This document shows positions 15,617-24,829 of a stretch of 40,113 bases of DNA, piece after piece. Source of the DNA: JBFGCT01 sp041581055. GTDB lineage: Bacteria; Actinomycetota; Acidimicrobiia; Acidimicrobiales; Ilumatobacteraceae. The position numbers were made by a program, and so were the translations under genes. The DNA lies in assembly GCA_041581055.1 (NCBI GenBank), contig JBFGCT010000011.1:1-40113 (forward strand), in the 5' to 3' direction. The notes beneath the pieces are model-generated. The model did not search any database. It saw only the letters and a list, made by a program, of their open reading frames with translations, and was not told the origin of the DNA. Position 1 is the first letter of the stretch. Every line of letters starts with the position of its first letter.

Positions 15617-16600
15617 ATGAGCCAGATGCGCCTCAACCCTCTCAACGGGCGGTGGGTGACGATCGTTCCCGATCGAGCGCAACGACCGACCGATTTCGCT
15701 CCGCGCGATCACACGCTGGAGGACGACCCCGCGCGGGCCTGTCCGTTCTGCCCGGGCAACGAGGAGTCGACGCCGCCGGCGCTCGAGACCATCGAGGAGG
15801 ACGGCACCTGGTCGATGCGGGTGATCCCCAACCGCTACCCGGCGTTCATCGGCGACGACGCGTTCTCGGTCCACCACCTCGGCCCGGTCCACGTGATGGC
15901 CGAGGCGAGCGGCATCCACGAGGTGTTCGTCTTCACCCCCGACCACCGGGCCGGGCTGCACGACCTCGACGACCAACACGCCGGCGACCTGATGCTCGCG
16001 CTGCGACGCCGCCTCGGCGACCACGCCTCGACCGACCACGTCCGGTACACGCAGGCGATCGTCAACCACGGCCGCGAGGCCGGCGCCTCGATCGCCCATC
16101 CGCACGGGCAGATCCTCGGCCTGCCGTTCGTCCCCGGTGAGGTCCTCGACGAGGAGAAGGCGTTCGCCCGCTTCGCCGGCGGGTGCGTGCTGTGCACCAC
16201 CGCCGAGGCGGAGCTGTCCGTCCAGCACCGCGTCGTCCTGGCGAACGACGATGTCGTGGTCGTCTGCCCGTACTGGAGCGGCGTGCCGTTCGAGCTGCTG
16301 ATCATCCCCCGCGAGCACGAGCCCCACCTGCAGGACGCGTCCGAGCGCAGCCTGCGCTCGGCGGGCGTCGCGCTGCGCGACGCCCTCGGCCAACTCGACG
16401 CGGCCGTCGGCGACATCTCGTACAACATCGGGTTCCACACGGCCCCCCACCAGCACACCGGCCAGTACCACTGGCACGCCCACGTGTGGCCGAACCTCGT
16501 CACCCAGGCCGGGTTCGAGCGCGGCACGGGCGTGATGATCAACATCGTGTCGCCCGAGCTGGCGACCGACACGTTGCGCTCCGTCGTCGCGCCGGCGTGA
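15617..16600 (+). CDS. galT: Galactose-1-phosphate uridylyltransferase GalT
   Basis: GalT exchanges UMP between UDP-glucose and galactose-1-phosphate (Leloir pathway, cytoplasm). The 327-residue product opens with MRLNPLNGRWVTIVPDRAQR, has a CPFC zinc site at residues 42-45, PNRYPAF, and the active-site HPHGQ at residues 161-165, where the second His (163) is the nucleophile that carries UMP. The C-terminal part retains NIGFHTAPHQ and YHWHAHVWP. Length is typical for the bacterial short form. galK and galE are not adjacent. It is followed after 7 bases by the SRPBCC gene, probably as one transcript. galU at 1597-2466 supplies its cosubstrate. Confidence 0.93.
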   Translation: MSQMRLNPLNGRWVTIVPDRAQRPTDFAPRDHTLEDDPARACPFCPGNEESTPPALETIEEDGTWSMRVIPNRYPAFIGDDAFSVHHLGPVHVMAEASGIHEVFVFTPDHRAGLHDLDDQHAGDLMLALRRRLGDHASTDHVRYTQAIVNHGREAGASIAHPHGQILGLPFVPGEVLDEEKAFARFAGGCVLCTTAEAELSVQHRVVLANDDVVVVCPYWSGVPFELLIIPREHEPHLQDASERSLRSAGVALRDALGQLDAAVGDISYNIGFHTAPHQHTGQYHWHAHVWPNLVTQAGFERGTGVMINIVSPELATDTLRSVVAPA

Positions 16601-16607
16601 TCGGCCG

Positions 16608-17105
16608 ATGAGCGACGTCACCGTCACGATCGAGATCGACGCGTCCCCGGCGTCGGTCTGGGCGGCGGTCGAGCCGATCGAGCGGCACGTCGACTGGATG
16701 GCCGACGCCGTCGCGATCCGCTTCGAGACCGAGCAGACGCGCGGCGTGGGGACCGAGTTCCTGTGCGACACCAAGGTCGGCCCGATCAGGCTGACCGATC
16801 GCATGGAGATCACCCGGTGGGTTCCGGCCGTCGACGGGGCCGGCGGCGATCGGGCTGTCGCCGGCGCGATGGGCGTCCGGCACACCGGCATCGTGACCGG
16901 CAGCGGGGTCTTCACGCTCGAACCGCTGCCCGGCGGCCGGCGGACACGGTTCACCTGGTCCGAGGATCTCGACTTCCCCTGGTACCTCGGTGGCCGGCTC
17001 GGCGAGATCGTGGCCGGCGCGCTGATCCTCGGTCCGCTCTGGAAGCGCAACCTGAAGGCGCTGAAACGGCTGGTCGAGCGTTCGGCGGCGGCCGGCGGCG
17101 CGTAG
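16608..17105 (+). CDS. SRPBCC (polyketide cyclase-like) family protein
   Basis: The 165-residue product has the START/Bet v1-like SRPBCC layout: VTVTIEIDASPASVWAAVEPIERHVDWM at the start, a central strand region with GVGTEFLCDTKVGPIRLTDRMEIT, GSGVFTLEPLPGGRRTRFTWSEDL, and a long C-terminal helix ending in LKALKRLVERS. Such proteins bind hydrophobic ligands; no specific function can be assigned. It starts 7 bases after galT with no ribosome binding site, suggesting co-transcription and coupling. It is convergent with glgB, with a 7-base gap. Confidence 0.85.
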   Translation: MSDVTVTIEIDASPASVWAAVEPIERHVDWMADAVAIRFETEQTRGVGTEFLCDTKVGPIRLTDRMEITRWVPAVDGAGGDRAVAGAMGVRHTGIVTGSGVFTLEPLPGGRRTRFTWSEDLDFPWYLGGRLGEIVAGALILGPLWKRNLKALKRLVERSAAAGGA

Positions 17106-17112
17106 CGTCGCC

Positions 17113-19008
17113 TCAGGGGCTGGTCGACGCCAGCCAGAGCATCGACATCGGGCCGATGTCGACGAGCGCCGAGGACGACTGCCCCTGCCAGCCCTCGTCG
17201 GCGCCGACGACGTCGGTGTCGCCGCGATGGCCGCTCCCCCACCACACCGCGGCGTCGGTGTCGAGCACCACCTCCCACGGGCCGCCCCACGGCAGCCCGA
17301 GCCGGTACCCGGGGCGCGGCACCGGCGTGAAGTTGGCGACGCACACGACCGCGGCGCGCCCGTCGACGTCCCAGCGGACGAACGCGAACAGGCTGTGCAG
17401 GGCGTCGTCGGCGTCGAGCCACGTGAACCCGGCCGGATCGGTGTCGCGGATCCAGAGCGCGGGCCATCGGTCGGCGGCCTGGTTCATCGCCTGGAGCACG
17501 TCGTGCACGCCGCGGTGCGGCGCGTGGTCGAGGAGGTGCCACGGCAGCTCGGCGGCGTCGTTCCACTCCTGCCACGGCCCGAGCTCGGCGCCCATGAACA
17601 GCAGCGGGGCGCCGGGCATCGACCACTGCCAGGCGAGCAGGGCCCGGAGCCCGGCGAATTTCTGCCAGTCGTCGCCGCCCATCTTGGCCAGCAGGCTGCC
17701 CTTGCCGTGCACGACCTCGTCGTGGCTCAGCGGCAGGACGAACCGCTCGTTGTACGCGTAGAGCTGGGCGAAGGTCATCTCGCTGTGGTGGTGCCGGCGG
17801 TGCACGGGGTCGAGGGCCATGTACCCGAGCGAGTCGTGCATCCAGCCGAGGTTCCACTTGTGGCTGAACCCCAGCCCGCCCTCGGTGGCCGCCCGCGTGA
17901 CGCCCGGCCACGCCGTGGACTCCTCGGCGATCATCAACACGTCGGGAAACTCCTCGCCGACGACCGAGTTGGTCTCCTGAAGGAAGGCGATCGCCTCGAG
18001 GTTCTCCCGCCCGCCGTGCACGTTCGCCTCCCAGCCGTCCGACTCCCGCGAGTAGTCGAGGTACAGCATCGACGCCACGGCGTCGACGCGCAGCCCGTCG
18101 ACGTGGAACTCGTCGAGCCAGTACAGCGCGTTGGCGACCAGGAAGTTGCGGACCTCGTTGCGCCCGAAGTCGAACACGTACGTGCCCCAGTCCGGGTGCT
18201 CGCCGCGGCGCGGGTCCGGGTGCTCGTAGAGCGCGGTCCCGTCGAAGCGGCCCAGGCTCCACTCGTCGCGCGGGAAGTGCGCGGGCACCCAGTCGACGAT
18301 CACGCCGAGCCCGCGCCGGTGCAGCGCGTCGACGAAGCGGGCGAATCCGGCGGGCTCCCCGAACCGCGCCGTCGGCGCGTAGTAGCCCGACACCTGATAC
18401 CCCCACGACCCGCCGAACGGATGCTCGGCGACCGGGAGCAACTCCACGTGCGTGAACCCGAGCTGTTGCACGTGCCGGCCGAGTTGGTCGGCCAGATCGT
18501 CCCAGGTCTCGGCGCTGCGCCGCCACGACCCGAGGTGCACCTCGTACACCCGCAAGGGCGCCGTCCCGTCGAGCGTCGCGTGCCGCCCGGTCATCCACTC
18601 CTCGTCGCCCCACTCGTGGAGCTCGTTCGACGGCAGGACGCTGGCGTCACTCGGCGGCCGCTCGGTTCGGCGGGCCATCGGATCGGCCTTGCGGACGGTC
18701 CGGCCGTCGGCGGTGACGATCTCGAACTTGTAGCACTGGCCGCTGCGCGCGGCGGGCGACGTGACCGCCCAGATCCCGGTCGGCTCCTCGTCCTCGACCA
18801 CGGTCATCGCCTCGGGCGTCCAGCCGTTCCACTCCCCGACGACCGCCACCGACGCGGCGTTCGGGGCCCACACCGCGAACCGGAATCCGCCGTCGGCGCC
18901 GCGTCCGCCCGCCGGCTGCGGCCCGAGCAGCTCCCACAACCGGCGGTGCGTGCCCTCGGCGAAGAGGTGGACGTCGAGCTCGCCGATCGCACGGCCTCCT
19001 GAGGTCAT
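17113..19008 (-). CDS. glgB: 1,4-alpha-glucan branching enzyme GlgB
   Basis: GlgB makes alpha-1,6 branches in glycogen. The 631-residue product has a CBM48 domain at about 40-130 (FAVWAPNAASVAVVGEWNGW), then the GH13 barrel: YEVHLGSWRR, VELLPVAEHPFGGSWGYQVSGYY, VIVDWVPAHFP, DGLRVDAVASMLYLDYSR with nucleophile D309, MIAEEST with the acid/base Glu at 362 or 363, and LSHDEVVHGKGSL. It is about 100 residues shorter than the Escherichia coli and mycobacterial enzymes, since it has one N-terminal beta-sandwich domain rather than two. ATG at 19008 follows TAGCCT by 6 nt; the AGGAGG just inside the gene is coding sequence and out of position. Its promoter overlaps that of the divergent GT4 synthase gene, so the glycogen genes are probably expressed together. 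Confidence 0.95.
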   Translation of the reverse strand: MTSGGRAIGELDVHLFAEGTHRRLWELLGPQPAGGRGADGGFRFAVWAPNAASVAVVGEWNGWTPEAMTVVEDEEPTGIWAVTSPAARSGQCYKFEIVTADGRTVRKADPMARRTERPPSDASVLPSNELHEWGDEEWMTGRHATLDGTAPLRVYEVHLGSWRRSAETWDDLADQLGRHVQQLGFTHVELLPVAEHPFGGSWGYQVSGYYAPTARFGEPAGFARFVDALHRRGLGVIVDWVPAHFPRDEWSLGRFDGTALYEHPDPRRGEHPDWGTYVFDFGRNEVRNFLVANALYWLDEFHVDGLRVDAVASMLYLDYSRESDGWEANVHGGRENLEAIAFLQETNSVVGEEFPDVLMIAEESTAWPGVTRAATEGGLGFSHKWNLGWMHDSLGYMALDPVHRRHHHSEMTFAQLYAYNERFVLPLSHDEVVHGKGSLLAKMGGDDWQKFAGLRALLAWQWSMPGAPLLFMGAELGPWQEWNDAAELPWHLLDHAPHRGVHDVLQAMNQAADRWPALWIRDTDPAGFTWLDADDALHSLFAFVRWDVDGRAAVVCVANFTPVPRPGYRLGLPWGGPWEVVLDTDAAVWWGSGHRGDTDVVGADEGWQGQSSSALVDIGPMSMLWLASTSP

Positions 19009-19014
19009 GACCCA

Positions 19015-19024
19015 AGGCTAGGGT
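19015..19024. promoter_or_regulatory. Bidirectional promoter glgB / GT4 synthase with shared TA
   Basis: The 10-mer AGGCTAGGGT reads TAGCCT on the minus strand (6 nt from ATG 19008) and TAGGGT on the plus strand (8 nt from GTG 19033). The two -10 hexamers share the self-complementary TA at 19019-19020. The starts are 24 bp apart. Confidence 0.6.
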
Positions 19025-19032
19025 GCGCGGCC

Positions 19033-20211
19033 GTGCGCGTGTTGATGCTGTCGTGGGACTACCCGCCCCAGGCGATCGGGGGAACCGCCGCCCACGTCGC
19101 CGGGCTCGCCGGCGCGCTGGAGAAAGCGGGCCATGAGATCGTCGTTTTGACCATCGCCGACAGCCGCGCCGACACCGAGGCCGAGCGGGCGGGCCCGGTG
19201 CGCGTGATGCGCGCCGCGGTCGACCTGCCGTGGCTCCCGCCGAACGAGCTCGTCGCCCGCACCGCGTCGGCCAACCACGCCGTCGTCAAGCTCGGCGCCC
19301 GCCTCGACCTGGAGCTCGACGGCTGGCGCCCCGACCTCGTCCACGGCCACGACTGGCGGCTGGGGTGGGCCTCGGACGTCTTCGCGTCGCGCTACGGGGT
19401 TCCGTTCGTCCTCACGATGCACGGCACCGAGCGGGTGCGCCACGGCGGTCACCTGCCGCAGGGGGCGCCGACCGACATCAACGCCGTCGAGTGGTGGCTC
19501 GCCTTCCAGGCCGATCGGCTGATCGCCCCGACCCGGTTCATGGTCGACGAGCTGGTGACCGATTTCGAGATCTCGCCCGAGCACGTCGCCCGCGTGCCCA
19601 ACGGCATCGACCCCGCGCTCTGGCAGGCGCTCCCGGGTAGCACGGTCGAACGGGAGCCGCTCGTCGTGTCCTGGGGCCGCGTCCAGTACGAGAAGGGGTT
19701 CCAGGTCCTCGCCCGTGCGATGCACCACGTGCGATCCCGGATCCCGGAGGTGCAGTGCACGATCGCCGGGCGCGGCAGCTACCTCCCCGAGCTGCAGACC
19801 CAGATCGACGTCGAAGGCGTCAGCGACCTGGTCCACCTGCCGGGCTTCCTCAGCGACGAGGCGCTACGCACCCTGGTGCACCGTGCCGGCTGCGTCGTCA
19901 TCCCCTCGCTGTACGAGCCGTTCGGCGTCGTCGCGCTCGAGGCGCTCGCCGCCGAGGCGCCGCTGATCGTCGCCAAGACCGGCGGTCTCGCCGAGTTGAT
20001 CGAGGGCACCGACGCCGGGCTCACGTTCGAACCCGGCAATCCCGAGGATCTCGCGCTGTGCATCGAGCGGGTGCTGTCCAGCGGGTCGCTCGCCAAGGAC
20101 CTCTCCGCGCAGGCCGCCGCGCTGATCGACCGCAAGTTCGCCTGGGACGCGATCGCCGGCGCGACGGCCCACGTGTACGCGACCGCGATCCAACTCCGCC
20201 GCGCCCGCTGA
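19033..20211 (+). CDS. GT4 glycosyltransferase, probable glycogen synthase
   Basis: The 392-residue product is a GT-B fold, family 4 glycosyltransferase. It has the N-terminal glycine loop WDYPPQAIGGTAAHVAGL, HGHDWRLGWASDV, PNGIDPALW, the donor-domain SWGRVQYEKGFQVLARA, and the E-x7-E nucleotide-binding motif in PSLYEPFGVVALEALA. It resembles actinobacterial GlgA-type enzymes (mycobacterial Rv1212c, which uses ADP-glucose to make glycogen or maltose-1-phosphate). Being divergent from glgB and directly followed by glgP supports an alpha-glucan role. Which donor and product it has cannot be decided from sequence. GTG at 19033 is set by the promoter and by the conserved MRVLMLSWDYPP start. Confidence 0.87.
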   Translation: MRVLMLSWDYPPQAIGGTAAHVAGLAGALEKAGHEIVVLTIADSRADTEAERAGPVRVMRAAVDLPWLPPNELVARTASANHAVVKLGARLDLELDGWRPDLVHGHDWRLGWASDVFASRYGVPFVLTMHGTERVRHGGHLPQGAPTDINAVEWWLAFQADRLIAPTRFMVDELVTDFEISPEHVARVPNGIDPALWQALPGSTVEREPLVVSWGRVQYEKGFQVLARAMHHVRSRIPEVQCTIAGRGSYLPELQTQIDVEGVSDLVHLPGFLSDEALRTLVHRAGCVVIPSLYEPFGVVALEALAAEAPLIVAKTGGLAELIEGTDAGLTFEPGNPEDLALCIERVLSSGSLAKDLSAQAAALIDRKFAWDAIAGATAHVYATAIQLRRAR

Positions 20212-20234
20212 GGCTCGACCGGGCTCGGAGTCGG

Positions 20235-20240
20235 TACCCT
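20235..20240 (+). promoter_or_regulatory. Leaderless-type -10 element of glgP
   Basis: TACCCT, 9 nt before ATG 20250, so glgP has its own promoter besides any read-through from the GT4 gene. Confidence 0.5.
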
Positions 20241-20249
20241 CACCCGGCG

Positions 20250-22745
20250 ATGCGTCCAGCTCACCAGTTCATCGTCACCAGCAGCCTTCCCGAGTCGTTG
20301 TCCTCCATGCCCGCGCTCGCCGCCAACCTGCATTGGGCATGGGATCGGCGCGTGGCCGCGCTGTTCGATCGCCTCGACGGGGGGCTGAACGAGGGCGCCG
20401 GCGCCTGGCGCGCCTCGGGCCAGCACCCGGCCGACCTCGTCAGGCGGACCTCGCCGGCGTGCTGGGAACAACTGGCCGCCGACGGGCAGTTCGTCGCCCA
20501 GGTCGACGAGGCGGCCCGTCGCCTCGACGAGGCGGTCCACGGCGACTCGTGGTTCGGGAGGCGCCGCGACGCCGAGGGCTCGCCGCTCGAGCTCGTCGCC
20601 TACTTCTCCCCGGAGTTCGGGATCACCGAGACCCTCCCGCAGTATTCGGGCGGGCTCGGCGTCCTCGCCGGCGATCACCTCAAGGCGTCGTCGGACCTCG
20701 GCGTCCCCCTCGTCGGCGTCGGCCTGCTCTACGCCGAGGGGTACTTCCACCAGGAGCTGAACGGCGACGGCTGGCAGCAGGAGCGCAACGAGCGGATCGA
20801 CCCGCTGGCGCTCGGGCTGCGCACGACCGACGTGACGGTCGAGGTCGACCTCGCCGGCGTGCCCGCCCGGGTGCAGGTGTGGCGCGCCGACGTCGGCCGG
20901 GTTCGGCTCTACCTGCTCGACACGAACCTGCCGGAGAACCCGCCCGAGGTCGTCGCCGTCACCGACCGCCTGTACGGGGGCGACGAGCAACATCGCATGC
21001 GCCAGGAGATCGTCCTCGGGATCGGCGGGGTGCGGGCGCTGCGGGCCCTCGACATCCACCCCCAGGTCTTCCACATGAACGAGGGCCACGCCGGGTTCCT
21101 CGGCCTGGAGCGCGTGCGCGAGTGGACCGAGCGGGGCCTGACGTTCGACGAGGCGGTCGAGGCGGTCCGGGCCGGCACGGTGTTCACCACGCACACGCCG
21201 GTGCCGGCCGGGATCGACCGGTTCCCGCGCGAGCTGTTCGAGCCCTACTTCACATCGTTCGCCGAGCGTTGCGGCGTGACGTTCCCCGAGCTGTACGCCC
21301 TCGGCCGGCGGGACGACGAGCCGGACGGCAAGTTCAACATGGCCGTGATGGGCATGCGCCTCGCGGCACGTCGCAACGGGGTCGCCCGCCTGCACGGCGA
21401 CGTCTCGCGCGAGATGTTCAGCGGGATGTGGCCGGCGCTGCCGGCGGTCGACACCCCGATCGGCCACGTCACCAACGGTGTGCACGCCCGCTCATGGGTC
21501 AGCGACCGGGTCGACGAGCTGTTCACCGACGCGATGGGCGACGCGTGGCACCTCGCCGGGCCGGATGACTGGAAGCGGGTCCGCGACCTCGACCACGACC
21601 AGATCTGGCAGGTTCGCCGGGCGGGCCGCGACGAGCTCGTCCAGATGGTGCGCTCCAGGCTCGGTGGACACCTGCTCGACCCCGAGGTGCTGACCGTCGG
21701 CTTCGCCCGCCGGTTCGCGACCTACAAGCGGGCCAACCTCCTGCTCGGCCAGATGGACCGGCTGCGGGCGCTGTTGCTCGACGCCGAGCGCCCGGTCCAG
21801 TTCGTGTTCGCCGGTAAGGCCCACCCGGCCGATCATCCCGGCAAGGCGTTGATCCAGGAGATCCGCCGGCTGGCGACCGAGGCCGACGTGCAGCACCGGT
21901 TCGTCTTCATCCCCGACTACGACATCGGCGTCGCCCGCACGATGTACCACGGCTGCGACGTGTGGCTCAACACCCCGCGCCGCCCGCTCGAGGCGTGCGG
22001 GACGAGCGGGATGAAGGCGGCGCTGAACGGCGTTCTCAACTGCTCGATCCGCGACGGCTGGTGGGACGAGATGTCGACCGGCGAGAACGGCTGGGACATC
22101 CCGTCCTTCGACGACGACCACGACGACGTCCACCGCGACCACCGGGAGGCGACGGCGACGTTCGACCTGTTCGAGCGGTCGATCGTGCCGCTGTTCTACG
22201 ACGCCGGCGACGACGGCGTCCCCCACGGGTGGATCGACCGCGTCGTCGAGAACTGGGCGACGCTCGGCTGGAACGTCATCGCCGGGCGCATGGTCCGCGA
22301 CTACGTGACCACGATGTACGAGCCCGCCGCGCACTCGGCCGCCGCCCGCACCGCCGACGACGCCCGCCAGGCCAAGGAGGTCGCGGCCTGGAAGGCCGCG
22401 GTCGAGAAGGCGTGGGGCGACGTCGTCGTCGAGCTGGTCGATTCAGGGACCGAGATCGGCGACGGGGTGGCGGGCAACGAGCGACGGGCCGAGGTGCAGG
22501 TCCATGCGGGGCAGCTCTCCTTCGACGAGCTCGTCGTGCAGGTCATCCACGGCCCGCTCCGCGCCGACGGCTCGTTCGACGAGCGCGAGCTCCGATCGGT
22601 CGACATGCGCCACGACGGCGAGGGCCGGTACTCAGGGTCGTTCGTCGCCGACGGCGCCGGCCCATGGGGCGCGACGGCCCGCGTGCTGCCCGTGCACCCG
22701 GGTCTCGCCACCATCTTCGACACCGGCCTCGTCGCGACCGGGTAG
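20250..22745 (+). CDS. glgP: Alpha-glucan phosphorylase GlgP
   Basis: GlgP releases glucose-1-phosphate from glycogen and maltodextrins. The 831-residue product is of the alpha-glucan phosphorylase type found in actinobacteria (compare mycobacterial Rv1328). Landmarks are ALAANLHWAWDRR at the start, EFGITETLPQYSGGLGVLAGDHLKASSDLG, HMNEGHAGFLGLERVRE, VFTTHTPVPAG, FARRFATYKRANLLL, FVFAGKAHPADHPGK, and the pyridoxal-phosphate site EACGTSGMKAALNG with the cofactor Lys at residue 589. A C-terminal extension of about 100 residues after NWATLGWNVIAGRMVRDYV resembles a small beta domain seen in this subgroup. It lies 38 bases after the GT4 synthase gene; together with glgB it forms a synthesis-breakdown cluster. 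A strong hairpin follows. Confidence 0.95.
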   Translation: MRPAHQFIVTSSLPESLSSMPALAANLHWAWDRRVAALFDRLDGGLNEGAGAWRASGQHPADLVRRTSPACWEQLAADGQFVAQVDEAARRLDEAVHGDSWFGRRRDAEGSPLELVAYFSPEFGITETLPQYSGGLGVLAGDHLKASSDLGVPLVGVGLLYAEGYFHQELNGDGWQQERNERIDPLALGLRTTDVTVEVDLAGVPARVQVWRADVGRVRLYLLDTNLPENPPEVVAVTDRLYGGDEQHRMRQEIVLGIGGVRALRALDIHPQVFHMNEGHAGFLGLERVREWTERGLTFDEAVEAVRAGTVFTTHTPVPAGIDRFPRELFEPYFTSFAERCGVTFPELYALGRRDDEPDGKFNMAVMGMRLAARRNGVARLHGDVSREMFSGMWPALPAVDTPIGHVTNGVHARSWVSDRVDELFTDAMGDAWHLAGPDDWKRVRDLDHDQIWQVRRAGRDELVQMVRSRLGGHLLDPEVLTVGFARRFATYKRANLLLGQMDRLRALLLDAERPVQFVFAGKAHPADHPGKALIQEIRRLATEADVQHRFVFIPDYDIGVARTMYHGCDVWLNTPRRPLEACGTSGMKAALNGVLNCSIRDGWWDEMSTGENGWDIPSFDDDHDDVHRDHREATATFDLFERSIVPLFYDAGDDGVPHGWIDRVVENWATLGWNVIAGRMVRDYVTTMYEPAAHSAAARTADDARQAKEVAAWKAAVEKAWGDVVVELVDSGTEIGDGVAGNERRAEVQVHAGQLSFDELVVQVIHGPLRADGSFDERELRSVDMRHDGEGRYSGSFVADGAGPWGATARVLPVHPGLATIFDTGLVATG

Positions 22746-22748
22746 GTC

Positions 22749-22775
22749 GTCGTCCGCCAGCGGGCGGCGGACGAC
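22749..22775 (+). terminator. Hairpin after glgP
   Basis: A perfect 10-bp stem (GTCGTCCGCC 22749-22758 with GGCGGACGAC 22766-22775) and a 7-nt loop begins 3 bases after the glgP stop. It has no T-run, as is common for terminators in GC-rich actinobacteria. Confidence 0.55.
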
Positions 22776-22832
22776 TGTCACGCGCCGCCCGCGAGATGAA
22801 ATCGACGCACCGGTCCCCGCTCGGCCGATCGG

Positions 22833-22838
22833 TACGCT
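22833..22838 (+). promoter_or_regulatory. Leaderless-type -10 element of MFS gene
   Basis: TACGCT, 7 nt before ATG 22846. Confidence 0.5.
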
Positions 22839-22845
22839 CCTCACG

Positions 22846-24063
22846 ATGCGGCCGTTGGCTCACGATAGGACCCGGCCGACTCGACCGTCACCGCCGTCGG
22901 ACCTGCTCGTGATCGGCGCCTTCGGCGGCCTGCTGGCGTTCCTCGCCGCCGGCTACGGCGTCCTGTTCACGATCGTCGACGACTACAAGAACGAGTACGG
23001 CCTCGGCGAGACCGAGATCGGGGTCGTGATCGGGCTCGGCTTCATCGCCGGGTTCCTCTCCCAGGTGCTGATCGCCCCGCTCGCCGACCGCGGCCACGCC
23101 CGGGCGGTCGTCCTCGCCGGCGTGGTGGTGAACGTCGTCGGGTTGCTCCTGATGGCGCTCGGCACGTCGCTCGTCCCGATCCTGATCGGGCGGTTCGTGT
23201 CCGGCGTCGGGATCGGCGCCGCCAGCCCCGCCATCAAGCGCATCGTGATCCTCGCCGACCCTGGGAACCTCGGCCAGAACCTCGGCCGGCTGCTGGCGCT
23301 GGAGGTGTTCGGGTTCGCGATGGGCCCGGCGATCTCGGCGATCCTCGTCGGGCCGTTCGGCATCCCCGCGCCGTTCGTGGTGACCGCGGCGTGCACGCTC
23401 GTGCTGTTGCCGTTCGTCGCCCGGATCAAGGTCGACGAGACCGCCGTTCGGCCTCGACGCCGGCTCGCGCTCGACCTGCTGCGCATCCGGCCGTTCGCCG
23501 GCGCGGTCGTGATGGGCGCCGTCGTGTTCGTCATGATCGGGTCGTTCGACGCGCTCTGGGCTTTGGTCCACGACGAGCTCGGCACGACCGAGTGGATCGC
23601 CAACCTGGGCATCACGCTGTTCGCGTTGCCGCTGATCTTCCTCGGGCCGCCGGGCGGGCGGCTCGCCCAGACGTTCGGGCCGTTCCGCCTGGCGACGATC
23701 GGGCTGCTCGCCGGGGCCGCCTTCATGCTGGCGTACGGGCTGCTCCCGACCGGCGGGCTGATCTTCACCGTGGCGATGTTCCACGCGCTCAGCGACGGCC
23801 TCACGATCTCGAGCACGAGCGTCGCCGCCGGCATGGTCGTCCCCGACGAGCGTCAGGCCGGCGCCCAGGGGATGCTCGGCGCGGCCCAGGCCGTGTCGGC
23901 CGGGGTCATGGCGATGGTCACCGGCGTCGTCTACGACGTGTTCGGCCGGACCGCCGCCTACGCGACGTGTGCCTCGGTGATGGTCGCGCTCACGCTGTGC
24001 GGGGCCTGGCTCGCCCGCCCGGCGTGGTCGATCACGCGGCCGCTCGCGGTCAGCGCCCGGTGA
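22846..24063 (+). CDS. MFS transporter
   Basis: The 405-residue product is a major facilitator superfamily transporter with about 12 hydrophobic helices. The intracellular loop 2-3 motif is present as PLADRGHARAVVLAG, the equivalent of GxLaDRxGRkxvl, and a second-half counterpart is PGGRLAQTFGPFRLATIG. VGIGAASPAIKRIVI in helix 5 is drug-efflux-like. Substrate unknown. ATG at 22846 is placed by TACGCT. The last 14 bases overlap the end of the convergent enoyl-CoA hydratase gene. Confidence 0.88.
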   Translation: MRPLAHDRTRPTRPSPPSDLLVIGAFGGLLAFLAAGYGVLFTIVDDYKNEYGLGETEIGVVIGLGFIAGFLSQVLIAPLADRGHARAVVLAGVVVNVVGLLLMALGTSLVPILIGRFVSGVGIGAASPAIKRIVILADPGNLGQNLGRLLALEVFGFAMGPAISAILVGPFGIPAPFVVTAACTLVLLPFVARIKVDETAVRPRRRLALDLLRIRPFAGAVVMGAVVFVMIGSFDALWALVHDELGTTEWIANLGITLFALPLIFLGPPGGRLAQTFGPFRLATIGLLAGAAFMLAYGLLPTGGLIFTVAMFHALSDGLTISSTSVAAGMVVPDERQAGAQGMLGAAQAVSAGVMAMVTGVVYDVFGRTAAYATCASVMVALTLCGAWLARPAWSITRPLAVSAR

Positions 24064-24829
24064 ACTCGGCCTTGCCGGGACCGTGTTCGAGGAAGCTGGC
24101 GACGCCGATGCGGGCGTCGTCGGTGCGGAACACGTCGACGAAGCGGGCCCGCTCGAGCGCCAGGCCGTCGGCGAGCGACGTCGACAGGCCGTCGTCGATC
24201 AGCCCCTTGCAGATCGCCTGCGCGCCGAGCGCGCCGCCGGCGACCTCGGCGGCCAGCGCCAGCGCCCGGTCGTGGAGCTCGTCACCGGTCACGACCTCGT
24301 CCGCCAGACCGATGCGGAACGCCTCGTCGGCCTTCACCTGGCGGCCGGTGACGCACATCTCCTTGGCCCGGCTGGCGCCGACCACGCGGGCGAGGCGCTG
24401 GGTGCCGCCGCCTCCGGGCACGATGCCGAGCAGGATCTCGGGCTGGCCGAACGCCGCCCGGTCGGAGGCGATCCGGTAGTCGCAGGCCAGCGCCAGCTCG
24501 CAGCCGCCGCCGAGCGCGTACCCGCTGACCGCGGCGATGACGAACCGCGGCAGCGCGGCGAGGGCGTCGAGCGCGGCGTGGAAGGCCGCGGTGATCGGGC
24601 CGGCCTCGTCGGGCCCCCCGAACTGTGAGATGTCGGCGCCGGCGGCGAAGATCCGCTCGCCACCGGTGACGACGACGGCGCCGGGCGGGTCGGCGGCCAG
24701 CTCGTCGACCGCGGCGTGGATCTCGGCGAGCAGCTCCTGGGACAGCGCGTTGACCTTGCCGTTCGCCAGGGTGAGCACGGCGACGCCGTCGTCTCGCCGT
24801 TCGAGGGTCAGCAGTTCGTAGTCGGCCAT
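24050..24829 (-). CDS. Enoyl-CoA hydratase/isomerase family protein
   Basis: The 259-residue product is a crotonase-fold enzyme acting on acyl-CoA thioesters. It has the first oxyanion segment FAAGADISQFGG and the second in SGYALGGGCELALACDYRIAS, then GQPEILLGIVPGGGGTQRLARVVG with the Glu position in the sequence expected for a hydratase. Which acyl-CoA it handles is not clear. Start ATG 24829 has CACAAT at 24841-24836, 6 nt upstream, a variant of the local leaderless pattern; a GTG directly upstream is an alternative. It overlaps the convergent MFS gene by 14 bases. Confidence 0.92.
   Translation of the reverse strand: MADYELLTLERRDDGVAVLTLANGKVNALSQELLAEIHAAVDELAADPPGAVVVTGGERIFAAGADISQFGGPDEAGPITAAFHAALDALAALPRFVIAAVSGYALGGGCELALACDYRIASDRAAFGQPEILLGIVPGGGGTQRLARVVGASRAKEMCVTGRQVKADEAFRIGLADEVVTGDELHDRALALAAEVAGGALGAQAICKGLIDDGLSTSLADGLALERARFVDVFRTDDARIGVASFLEHGPGKAEFTGR

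Noticed and set aside
15314..18613. Open frame of about 1,100 codons on the minus strand.
   Set aside because: It is a shadow of galT, the SRPBCC gene and glgB, with Arg/Ala-rich translation.
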